Assembly: GCA_965204245.1 (NCBI GenBank)
Contig: CBDBED010000013.1
Span: forward strand, 62,001-126,000
Source: JAAXIE01 sp965204245
Lineage (GTDB): Bacteria > Chloroflexota > Dehalococcoidia > Lucifugimonadales > JAAXIE01
Length of the DNA: 64,000 bases
Direction of reading: 5' to 3'
Positions 24,896 to 32,137 of the stretch are shown here, piece after piece (position 1 is the stretch's first letter; every line of letters begins with the position of its first letter). A program made the translations under genes and the position numbers. The notes under the pieces were generated by a model. It saw only the letters and a program-made list of their open reading frames with translations. It was not told the DNA's origin and did not search any database.

Positions 24896-25879
24896 ATGGC
24901 CGTAAAGAGCGTTATCGAAGCGGTACGGGAGGCGATGCACGAGGAACTCTCTCGTGATTCAAGCGTGCTGATCATGGGCGAGGACATTGGGAAGCGTGGA
25001 GGAGTGTTCCTCGCTACCCAGGGTTTCGTCGACGAGTTCGGCCCGAACCGTGTAATTGACACCCCCTTGGCCGAGGCATCCATCGTCGGAATCGCCCTCG
25101 GAGCATCCTTCCGTGGCTTGCGCCCCATCGCTGAAGTGGAGTTCGCCGATTTCATTTGGCCCACCGCCAACCAGCTTATCGGCGAGGCTTCTAGGGCCTG
25201 CTACGGCAGCAACGGCGCAATCTCCGCCCCCATGGTGGTGCGCGTGCCCTATGGCGGAGGCATACGCGGCGGGCTGTTCCATTCCCAGAACGTGGAATCC
25301 TACTTCTTCCACACCCCCGGCCTGAAAGTGGTCGCGCCCGCAACTCCCTACGACGCCAAGGGCCTGCTGAAGTCGGCCATACGCGACAACAACCCGGTAG
25401 TCTTCCTCGAACACAAGAAGACCTATCGTCTGGTTCGCGGCGAAGTGCCCGAGGAAGAGTATTGCCTGCCCATAGGCGTCGCCGACGTAAAGCGTCCCGG
25501 CGATGACGTAACGGTCATAAGCTACGGCTTGGTACTCCACTACTGCCTTGAAGCAGCGGAAGCCCTCGCGTCCGAGAACATCAGCGTGGAGGTGGTTGAC
25601 CTCCGCACCCTTAGCCCCATGGACCGCGACACCGTCCTCAACTCGGTGAGGAAAACGGGCAAAGCCTTGATAGTGCATGAAGACAACATAACTGGTGGTG
25701 TGGGGGCCGAAGTGGCCGCCTTGATCGCCGACCAAGCCTTCGAACACTTGGATGGTCCGGTGATGCGTCTGTGCGGCCCCGACGTTCCCGCCATGCCCTT
25801 CGCTACTTCCTTGGAGGAAGTATTCATGCCCAGCACCGACAAGGTGGCCCAAGCCCTGCGCCAGTTGGCGGCCTACTAG
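24896..25879 (+). CDS. 2-oxoacid dehydrogenase E1 beta subunit
   Basis: 327 aa transketolase-like beta subunit that pairs with E1-alpha to form the TPP site. Seen: VLIMGEDIGKRGGVFLAT, IDTPLAEASIVGIALG, EVEFADFIWPTANQL, LEHKKTYR and the C-terminal domain with SYGLVLHYCLEAA, VVDLRTLSPMD and HEDNITGGVGAEVAA. Length is normal. Operon position between E1-alpha and E2 gives the function. Translation starts at ATG 24896, 9 bp after the previous stop. Confidence 0.93.
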   Translation: MAVKSVIEAVREAMHEELSRDSSVLIMGEDIGKRGGVFLATQGFVDEFGPNRVIDTPLAEASIVGIALGASFRGLRPIAEVEFADFIWPTANQLIGEASRACYGSNGAISAPMVVRVPYGGGIRGGLFHSQNVESYFFHTPGLKVVAPATPYDAKGLLKSAIRDNNPVVFLEHKKTYRLVRGEVPEEEYCLPIGVADVKRPGDDVTVISYGLVLHYCLEAAEALASENISVEVVDLRTLSPMDRDTVLNSVRKTGKALIVHEDNITGGVGAEVAALIADQAFEHLDGPVMRLCGPDVPAMPFATSLEEVFMPSTDKVAQALRQLAAY

Positions 25880-25902
25880 GGTGGGGAAAGGGGGCAGAAA
25901 CC

Positions 25903-27231
25903 ATGGCTGTCGTTATCGAATTACCCCACGTCGGCGAATCAGTCGTGGAAGGCGTCATCGGCAAGTGGCTGGCCCAACCCGGTGACCAGTTGCGTCGCTT
26001 TGACCCCTTGGTGGAAGTGGTCACCGACAAGGTGACCATGGAAGTGCCCTCTCCCTACAACGGCGTCCTTACCTCCCTGCTGGCCCAAGAAGGCGACACC
26101 GTCCCAATGGGAGCCCCCATCGCTGAGATTGAGACCGAAGAGGCCGTGGTTCAGTCCACACCCTCATCGCCCCCAGTTCCCGGACCCCCACCAGCGGCAT
26201 CGTCGACCATAGGATACCTGTCGAAGGACCTGCAGCCAGTGGGCCCCACTGGGGGTATCATGGCTGCTCCAGAAACGGCTCCACTTGATGCGGAGCCGGA
26301 GGCCTCGGTCGAACCCAACGGAGCCAGCGAACGCAGACGTTACTCCCCTGCAGTGAGGCGCTTAGCCCGAGAGCACAACATCGACCCCGACAGCCTTGCG
26401 GGAACTGGCATGGGTGGCCGGGTCACCCGCGAGGACGTCCTGAAGGCCGCGGAAACACGCAGCGCAACAGCAGTCGGGGACGCAACTCCCAAAGGCGCAA
26501 CTGCGCCATCCCCGCCAACGCCAGCATCGTTAACGGATGAGGATCACGTACCCCTCACCGCAGTCCGGCGCATGATTGCGGAGCATATGTCTCGCAGCGC
26601 CTCCGAGATTCCCCATGCCTGGAGCATGGTCGAAGTCGATGTCACCCCGCTGGCCGCCTACCGCGACCGGGTCAAGGAAGATTTCCGGCAGCGCGAGGGC
26701 GTCCCCCTAACCTACCTCCCCTTCGCCATCAAGGCTGTTGTCGAGGCTCTCAAGGAGAACCCCATCCTCAACTCGTCTTGGGGCGGTGACAAGATCATCC
26801 TGAAAAAGCGCATCAATGTCGGCATTGCCGTGGCAGCCCCAGGAGGTCTAGTGGTTCCCGTCATCCACAACGCCGACAGCCACAGCATCGCAGGGCTAGC
26901 ACGTGCCGTCCACGGCATTACCGACAGGGCACGCCAAGGCAAACTGGCCCTCGAAGACGTGCAGGGCGGGACATTTACCGTGAACAACACAGGGGCCTTG
27001 GGGTCAATCGTCTCGCAGCCAATCATCAATCATCCACAAGCAGGCATCCTTACCATTGAGGCCGTGCAGAAGCGGCCTGTGGTCCTCAACGACGCCATCG
27101 CAATTCGCTCCATGATGAACGTGTGCCTCTCCTTCGACCATCGCATTGCTGATGGCTCTGAGTCCGCTGCTTTCCTGCAAACAGTCAAGCAGCGCTTGGA
27201 AGCCATGGGGCCCGACACGCCCATCTACTAA
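25903..27231 (+). CDS. 2-oxoacid dehydrogenase E2 (dihydrolipoamide acyltransferase)
   Basis: 442 aa. One lipoyl domain (1-80) with the lipoylated Lys43 in VVTDKVTMEV, an Ala/Pro-rich linker, an E3-binding domain at about 145-182 (SPAVRRLAREHNID, GMGGRVTREDVL), and the catalytic core with DHRIADG (His413) at the end. It forms the E2 core of the complex and accepts acyl groups from E1. The ATG at 25903 follows GGGGGCAG, 23 bp after E1-beta. No E3 gene (lpd) is present; lipB, which makes the lipoyl precursor, follows after 7 bp. Confidence 0.93.
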   Translation: MAVVIELPHVGESVVEGVIGKWLAQPGDQLRRFDPLVEVVTDKVTMEVPSPYNGVLTSLLAQEGDTVPMGAPIAEIETEEAVVQSTPSSPPVPGPPPAASSTIGYLSKDLQPVGPTGGIMAAPETAPLDAEPEASVEPNGASERRRYSPAVRRLAREHNIDPDSLAGTGMGGRVTREDVLKAAETRSATAVGDATPKGATAPSPPTPASLTDEDHVPLTAVRRMIAEHMSRSASEIPHAWSMVEVDVTPLAAYRDRVKEDFRQREGVPLTYLPFAIKAVVEALKENPILNSSWGGDKIILKKRINVGIAVAAPGGLVVPVIHNADSHSIAGLARAVHGITDRARQGKLALEDVQGGTFTVNNTGALGSIVSQPIINHPQAGILTIEAVQKRPVVLNDAIAIRSMMNVCLSFDHRIADGSESAAFLQTVKQRLEAMGPDTPIY

Positions 27232-27238
27232 TTAGCCA

Positions 27239-27955
27239 GTGGCTCATCCAACCTGTCATGTCGTGTCTTTGGGCGTGGTCGAGTACGAAGAGGGTCGGTG
27301 CCTGCAACGTACCCTCGTAGATGCTATCAAGGCAGAACAAGCCGATAACACGCTCCTCCTCCTCCAACATCCCCACGTCTACACCTTGGGTCGGCGCGGC
27401 GACCGTGCCCACGTACTACTCGATGACTCCGAATTGGAGTCCCTTGGGATTGCCCTGCATGAGGCCGACCGCGGTGGCCAGGTGACGTACCACGGTCCGG
27501 GGCAGCTTGTCGCCTATCCCGTGATAGACCTTCGGCCATGGGGGGGTGGCCCTCTCCGGTACGTCCGTGCCTTGGAAAGGGCCATGCTCGCCACCCTAGC
27601 CCAGTTCGATGTCCTGGGTGGTGTGGTCGATGGGCGCACCGGTGTCTGGGTGGGAGACGAAAAAGTTGGAGCCATCGGCGTGAAAATCAGCGGGGGCGTC
27701 GCCTATCACGGCCTCGCCCTCAACGTGGCCCCTGATCTCTCCTATTTCCAACACATCATCCCCTGTGGTATCACGGATGCCGGTGTGACTTCCATGGAGC
27801 AGTTGCTCGGCCGCACTGTCGACATCGAGACCGTTGTCTATGGACTGACCTACCACTTGGGCCGTGAGCTTGAATTGAAGATGACGGAGGCACCGCCCTC
27901 CACCTTATTTGAGAACATATTGGGACCGACAGGAGGCGCTATTGCCACCCGATGA
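27239..27955 (+). CDS. lipB: Lipoyl(octanoyl) transferase LipB
   Basis: 238 aa enzyme moving octanoate from acyl-carrier protein to lipoyl domains. RGGQVTYHGPGQLVAYP and KVGAIGVKISGGVAYHGLALN are the family motifs; the acyl-thioester Cys176 (IIPCGITDAG) and catalytic Lys142 fall at the same numbers I recall for the M. tuberculosis enzyme. GTG start, 7 bp after E2, so the lipoyl carrier and its modifier are made together. Its end overlaps the proposed start of the UGSC gene by 17 bp. lipA is not in the window. Confidence 0.95.
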   Translation: MAHPTCHVVSLGVVEYEEGRCLQRTLVDAIKAEQADNTLLLLQHPHVYTLGRRGDRAHVLLDDSELESLGIALHEADRGGQVTYHGPGQLVAYPVIDLRPWGGGPLRYVRALERAMLATLAQFDVLGGVVDGRTGVWVGDEKVGAIGVKISGGVAYHGLALNVAPDLSYFQHIIPCGITDAGVTSMEQLLGRTVDIETVVYGLTYHLGRELELKMTEAPPSTLFENILGPTGGAIATR

Positions 27956-28481
27956 AATGCTGACCATCGTACATCCCGGCGCAGAGGGAACGCCCCCTGA
28001 GGAGAGGCCACACCCGCGGCTGGAAAAACTGCAAGGGGCCACCGTGGGACTCATCGACAACTCCCGCCACAACTCCGACAGGTTCATGGAGAACCTGCAA
28101 GCCCTCTTGGGCGAGGAAGGCGTGGACACCGTCGTCGTCCGCAAGGCTAACCCCAGCATACCGATGGACCCGTCCAAGATGGACGCCCTCCTTGACCGGT
28201 GTGACGCCGTAGTGCACGGGGTAGCCGATTGAGGGTCCTGCACGGCGTGGGGTCTCCACGACGCAGTTGAAGTAGAGAAGCGAGGTAGGCCCGCTGTGAC
28301 GTTGGTTACCACCGCATTCGAAGGAGCGGCCAGACTACGCACCCAAGCCAAGGCCATGCCCCTCCACCGCCTGATACTCGTGTCCCATCCCATGGCCAGC
28401 AAGTCCGCCAGCCAACTTCAGCAGGCCGCCGAAATCGCCCTCCCCGACATCTTGGCTGGCTTGACGAAAGGCACGTCATGA
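27939..28481 (+). CDS. UGSC-family selenoprotein (in-frame TGA read as selenocysteine)
   Basis: 180 aa if TGA at 28230-28232 is decoded as selenocysteine: U98-G-S-C101. The first part (LQGATVGLIDNSRHNSDRFM ... RCDAVVHGVAD) runs in frame through the TGA into GSCTAWGLHDAVEVEKRG, RPAVTLVTTAFEG and LILVSHPMA, up to a stop that overlaps the next gene by 4 bp. Known relatives with the same block have Cys or Sec at this position. A SECIS-like hairpin lies at the right distance. The pattern U-G-S-C-T, an EKxGxP-like turn and HPx also recalls the GrdB end of glycine reductase (inference). TTG start at 27939 follows GGAGG; ATG 27957 is an alternative. Read as stop, only 97 aa would be made. Confidence 0.9.
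28239..28265 (+). promoter_or_regulatory. Bacterial SECIS-like element
   Basis: CGTGG (28246-28250) pairs with CCACG (28256-28260) around the loop GGTCT; below it TGC (28239-28241) pairs with GCA (28263-28265) across an internal loop. The loop begins 18 nt after the TGA. From memory, E. coli fdhF has the same GGUCU loop at the same distance, where SelB binds. Confidence 0.8.
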
Positions 28482-29539
28482 CTAGCAATGCCAGCATAAG
28501 GGCCAGCCGCCTGCAGGTAGACGCATCCTTCGATGATGTGAACCGCCTTTTCTTGGAACGCGGCTGGAGCGACGGCCTCCCCATTATCCCGCCCACCGAA
28601 GAGCGCGTGTCCGCCATGGTTAATGCGGTCGGCCTGCCCCCTGAAGAGGTCTTGGGCACCATGCCACCGGGCGACGGCCAGGTGACCGTCGAGAAGGTGG
28701 CAGCCAACGCCGTCATGGCTGGGGCAATCCCCATCCACATGCCGGTAGTACTCGCCTCCGTCCGCGCTGCCCTCACCCCTGAATACAACGTGGGTGGTGT
28801 GGCAGCCACCACAGCCGGAGCCGCTCCTCTCATCCTCATCAATGGACCGGTGGCGGGCGAACTCGGCATCAACGGAGACACAGCCTGCTTCGGGTCCGGC
28901 TACCACGGCAACGCTGTTATAGGACGCTCCCTAGCCTTGGTCGTGCGCAACCTCGGCGGTGCCCGCCCCGGCGAAATGGAGAAGTCCACCCAAGCCCAAC
29001 CTGCCAAGTACACCTTCTGCACCGCCGAAAACGAAGCCCAGAGCCCTTGGGCCCCTTTCCACGTAGAGCGTGGCTTCCTACCCCAAGACAGCACAGTCAC
29101 CCTAGCGGCAGTGCGCGCCTTCCACCAGATCACCGAGACCACGGTGGAGACGGGCGATGAGGTACTCCGCACCGTAGCCAACAGCATGAAAGTCCTGGGA
29201 GTCGTCAGCTACTACATCCAGGGACGCGACTGCCAGGTCCTCCTCGTCCTCTGCCCCGAACACGCCCAGGAAATCGCCGCCGCTGGCTACTCCAAGCAGG
29301 ACGTAAGGGAATACCTGTTCCAGCACTGCCGCCTCCGCAAGGGCGACCTGCTGGGCCGCTCCCACTACGGCGAGCGCACATGGCCCGACTGGCTTGAAGA
29401 CGCACACGATGACTTCATGGTGCCCATCACGGCACGCCCAGAGGACATCCTAGTGGTCGTGGCCGGTGGAGCAGGCAGGCATTCTTCCTGGATGCCCGTC
29501 TGGTCGGCCACACGTGCCGTCACTCAGCGCGTGGCATAG
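28478..29539 (+). CDS. Uncharacterised protein paired with the UGSC selenoprotein
   Basis: 353 aa, family not recognised. No signal peptide or membrane span stands out. It begins with a helical segment (DDVNRLFLERGWSDGLPIIPPT) that resembles an active-site-rim loop, then a Gly/Ala-rich core (VAANAVMAGAIPIHMPVVLA, NVGGVAATTAGAAPLILING) and DTACFGSGYHGNAVIGRSL. Four scattered Cys (DTACF, TFCTAE, GRDCQ, QHCRL) and LLVLCPEHA might serve redox. Its ATG overlaps the selenoprotein stop (ATGA), so translation is coupled and the two products probably act together. Annotators would usually leave it hypothetical. Confidence 0.85.
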   Translation: MTSNASIRASRLQVDASFDDVNRLFLERGWSDGLPIIPPTEERVSAMVNAVGLPPEEVLGTMPPGDGQVTVEKVAANAVMAGAIPIHMPVVLASVRAALTPEYNVGGVAATTAGAAPLILINGPVAGELGINGDTACFGSGYHGNAVIGRSLALVVRNLGGARPGEMEKSTQAQPAKYTFCTAENEAQSPWAPFHVERGFLPQDSTVTLAAVRAFHQITETTVETGDEVLRTVANSMKVLGVVSYYIQGRDCQVLLVLCPEHAQEIAAAGYSKQDVREYLFQHCRLRKGDLLGRSHYGERTWPDWLEDAHDDFMVPITARPEDILVVVAGGAGRHSSWMPVWSATRAVTQRVA

Positions 29540-29591
29540 CCCAGCCCTAGTGCTACCCAATATCCGCCCAATATCCAAAGGATGGACGTTC

Positions 29592-30574
29592 ATGCGTATC
29601 GACATCCACAACCACTTTGCTCCCCGCGAATATCTGGAGGTGCTGTCCGGCCGCCAGAACTATCCCAACACGGTCTCCAACGACGAAGGCTGGATACTCA
29701 ACGTCGACTCCATCCAGTCCTACCAGCTACAGCCGGGAATGCACCTGCTGGACAAGCGCATTGAAGACATGGATGCTGCGGGTATCGATACCCATGTCGT
29801 CAGCATCATCTGCCCTGCCGGCGAGACGGGCAATGACCCAGGACTGAACGTCGCCCTCGCCCAATCCGCCAATGAAGGCTTGGCCCGCGTAGTCCGCGAA
29901 AACCCCGACCGCTTCATCGGCATGGGTAGCCTACCACTGCTCGACCCCCAGCAGGCCGTCTTGGAAGCAAGCCGCGCCGTGAACGAACTTGGCATGCGCG
30001 CCTTCATGGTCACGTCCAACGTGGCAGGTAAGATGCTGGACGATGACGACCTGATGCCCGTCTACGAACGCATCCAACAGTTGGACGTCCCCATCATGAT
30101 TCACCCTAGCTGGCCCGTTATGGCCTCCATCGAGGCCTTGCGTGACTGGCGCATGGTGCAGTGCTGGGCTTCTTATACGACACCACGCTGGCAATGATGC
30201 GCCTGATTCTCAGCGGCACCATGGAGCGCTTCCCCAGCCTGAAAATCATCCTGTGCCACTGTGGCAGCACCATACCCTACCTCATGGGCCGCATAAACCG
30301 TGGCGCCGGAATCCGTGGTCGTGAATGGGCAGGCAGGGCCACCGGCCTCCCCGCCGACTACTTCCAGCGCGTCTACATGGATACCGTGTGCTACCACCCG
30401 CCAGCCATCATGCTCGCATACGGCATGTCAGGCCCCGCCAAGCTCCTCTTCGGCAGCGACTATCCCTACGGCCCCATGGAACCCACAGTCGCCGACGTAG
30501 AGGGCCTCCCCATTCCCGAGAGCGAGCGCACCGCCATATTGGCGGAAAACGCGAAAGCCCTGCTAAGGTTGTAG
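29592..30574 (+). CDS. ACMSD-like amidohydrolase, split by a one-base deletion near 30160
   Basis: Amidohydrolase-2 family barrel (about 327 aa when joined). Seen: MRIDIHNHFAP (HxH pair), VPIMIHPSWP, IILCHCGSTIPYL and LFGSDYPYGPME (catalytic Asp). The first frame runs to a stop at 30197; from about 30160 homology continues one frame over (GFLYDTTLAMMRLILSGTMER). Restoring one base near GGTGCAGTG gives a smooth reading (MVPVLGFLYD). Either the gene is newly broken or a base was lost in sequencing. It is 52 bp after the UGSC partner, so it may share that transcript. Confidence 0.8.
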
Positions 30575-30647
30575 AGTGGGTTTCATTGCTGCTATCCGAG
30601 CCAATCGTAAATAAGCCCCTTATCGGCAAGCAATATCAAGAAGTAGA

Positions 30648-30677
30648 TTGACACATCAGCTTGTACAAGTTTAATAT
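30648..30677 (+). promoter_or_regulatory. Toxin-antitoxin promoter with palindromic operator
   Basis: TTGACA (30648-30653), an 18-nt spacer, TAATAT (30672-30677). The spacer contains the perfect palindrome CTTGTACAAG (30660-30669), and AATATATT overlaps the -10. This fits self-repression by the antitoxin or toxin-antitoxin complex. The flanking DNA is AT-rich compared with the neighbours. Confidence 0.75.
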
Positions 30678-30712
30678 ATTATTGGTGACGACCAAAGGGA
30701 GAGCATGCTGCG

Positions 30713-30937
30713 ATGGTAGTTAGGGAGAAGTTTTCCAGCCAAGCACCGCCGGAGTTGCTCGAAGAAATGCGGGCAATAGCGCGACAAGAAGGTCGACAGC
30801 TTCAGGCGGTGCTCGAAGATGCCATGCGTACCTACATTGAAGGTCGGTCACATGGACAGGTTCGGCCGGAGGTCATGGCCCACTTTCAAGCTAGCTTGGA
30901 GAAGCACCGGCTTCTGGGTGAACTGTTAGCCCAATGA
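30713..30937 (+). CDS. Antitoxin of a Doc-type module
   Basis: 74 aa. After a short strand (MVVREKFSSQAP) comes a helix pair (LLEEMRAIARQEGRQLQAVLEDAMRTYIEG) like ribbon-helix-helix antitoxins, then a charged helical tail (AHFQASLEKHRLLGELLAQ) that would wrap the toxin. Its last codons overlap the toxin start by 4 bp (ATGA), the usual toxin-antitoxin arrangement. It is likely to bind the palindrome in its own promoter. The antitoxin family is inferred from shape and position. Confidence 0.8.
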   Translation: MVVREKFSSQAPPELLEEMRAIARQEGRQLQAVLEDAMRTYIEGRSHGQVRPEVMAHFQASLEKHRLLGELLAQ

Positions 30938-31323
30938 CACACAACTTCCCCACTATTGAGGAAGTTGTAGCCATGCATCGTGTGCTGATTCGCGTATTCG
31001 GGGGCTCTTCGGGACTCCGCGATCCGGGCGCCCTTGCCTCGGCCATCATGCGTCCTCAGCTTGGATACTATGAGAGCCTAGTGGAGGAAGCGGCCGCACT
31101 GATGGAAAGCTTGGCGATGAATCATCCCTTCCTCGACGGCAACAAACGTGTGGCTTTCTTTATCACTGATGACTTCCTGCGTATGAACGGCTACTATATC
31201 GATTGTGAGGATAGAGGAGCCTACGCTTTCTTCATGAACCTATTCGATACCAACACCTTTCGCTTTCACCAGTTGTGTTCTTGGCTTGAGGAGCATGTGA
31301 AACCCATCCTAGGGCTCGAATAA
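30934..31323 (+). CDS. Doc/Fic-family toxin
   Basis: 129 aa Fic-fold protein of Doc length. The active-site loop reads NHPFLDGNKRVAFF, which matches the Fic form HPFxxGN more closely than the P1 Doc form HxFxxANK. Doc enzymes phosphorylate EF-Tu; Fic enzymes AMPylate targets. Family blocks LRDPGALASAIMRPQ and YESLVEEAAALMESLAMNHP are typical of death-on-curing proteins. It overlaps the antitoxin and ends 13 bp from the convergent BtpA gene. Confidence 0.9.
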   Translation: MTHNFPTIEEVVAMHRVLIRVFGGSSGLRDPGALASAIMRPQLGYYESLVEEAAALMESLAMNHPFLDGNKRVAFFITDDFLRMNGYYIDCEDRGAYAFFMNLFDTNTFRFHQLCSWLEEHVKPILGLE

Positions 31324-31336
31324 GAACTCTATTTCC

Positions 31337-32137
31337 TTACCCCAACCCCCGAAACACCCCCGCCAACTCCCTCACCCTCTCCAACTCCACCGCATTCCCC
31401 ACCTTCCCATCCACCTTCAAACTTGTTCCCACTATCGCCCCATCCGCTGCGTGCAAAAAGGTATGTGCGTTGCCCGTGTTCACTCCGCTTCCCACCAGTA
31501 CCGGCGTCTCCGGCACTACCTCCTTCACTCGCTTGACCTCCGCGACATCCGCGGCCAACCCAGTCAACGGCCCGCTCACAATCACTGCGTCCGCGAGGCC
31601 CCTGTTCACCGTGTCTTCCGCCACTAGAGCGATGTCTTGGTCGCCCAATGGAGTGGCGTGCTTTACCAGCACATCGGCAAGTATCTTCACATGCGGGCAG
31701 TGGTGCTTGCGATAGCGCGTGGTCTCATATGCCTCCCCCTCAATGATGCCCTCGTCTGATACCATCACGCCGTAATGCGTGTTGGCCCGCACGAAACCGG
31801 CTCCTGTGACCATTGCCATAGCAAGAGCGCTCTTGATGTCGTTGCGGAGCACGTTAATCCCCACCGGCACCTGCACGGCTTTGACCACATCCGATATCGC
31901 CAGTGTCATCGCCGCCACAGTGTGTGCCTCCACTCGGCCCTTGGCATAAGGCGCATCATTGAAGTTCTCCACGATAAGGCCGTCGACGCCGCCTTCCTGC
32001 AGTGTTCCCGCCTCTTCCCGTGCACGGGTCAGCAACGCATCGAAATCACCCTCCCAGCGGGGCGAGCCGGGCATGGGGAGCAGGTGGACCACTCCGAGGA
32101 AAAGTTTGCGGCGGCTGCCAAACAGTTCTTGCATCAT
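31337..32137 (-). CDS. BtpA/SgcQ-family TIM-barrel protein
   Basis: 266 aa. Family blocks: LFLGVVHLLPMPGSPRW, GGVDGLIVENFNDAPY, PVGINVLRNDIKSALA, RANTHYGVMVSDEGII, LADAVIVSGPLTG and VLVGSGVNTGNAH. BtpA affects photosystem I assembly in cyanobacteria, and SgcQ sits in a sugar operon in E. coli, so the general activity is unknown. The start overlaps the stop of the MFS gene, so it belongs to the GDPD-MFS-BtpA run and may act on an imported or released sugar or polyol. Confidence 0.88.
   Translation of the reverse strand: MMQELFGSRRKLFLGVVHLLPMPGSPRWEGDFDALLTRAREEAGTLQEGGVDGLIVENFNDAPYAKGRVEAHTVAAMTLAISDVVKAVQVPVGINVLRNDIKSALAMAMVTGAGFVRANTHYGVMVSDEGIIEGEAYETTRYRKHHCPHVKILADVLVKHATPLGDQDIALVAEDTVNRGLADAVIVSGPLTGLAADVAEVKRVKEVVPETPVLVGSGVNTGNAHTFLHAADGAIVGTSLKVDGKVGNAVELERVRELAGVFRGLG

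Noticed and set aside
28227..28235. TGA as an ordinary stop or a pseudogene mutation
   Set aside because: The downstream frame keeps family sequence, the hairpin loop and distance are right, and the end overlaps the next gene exactly.
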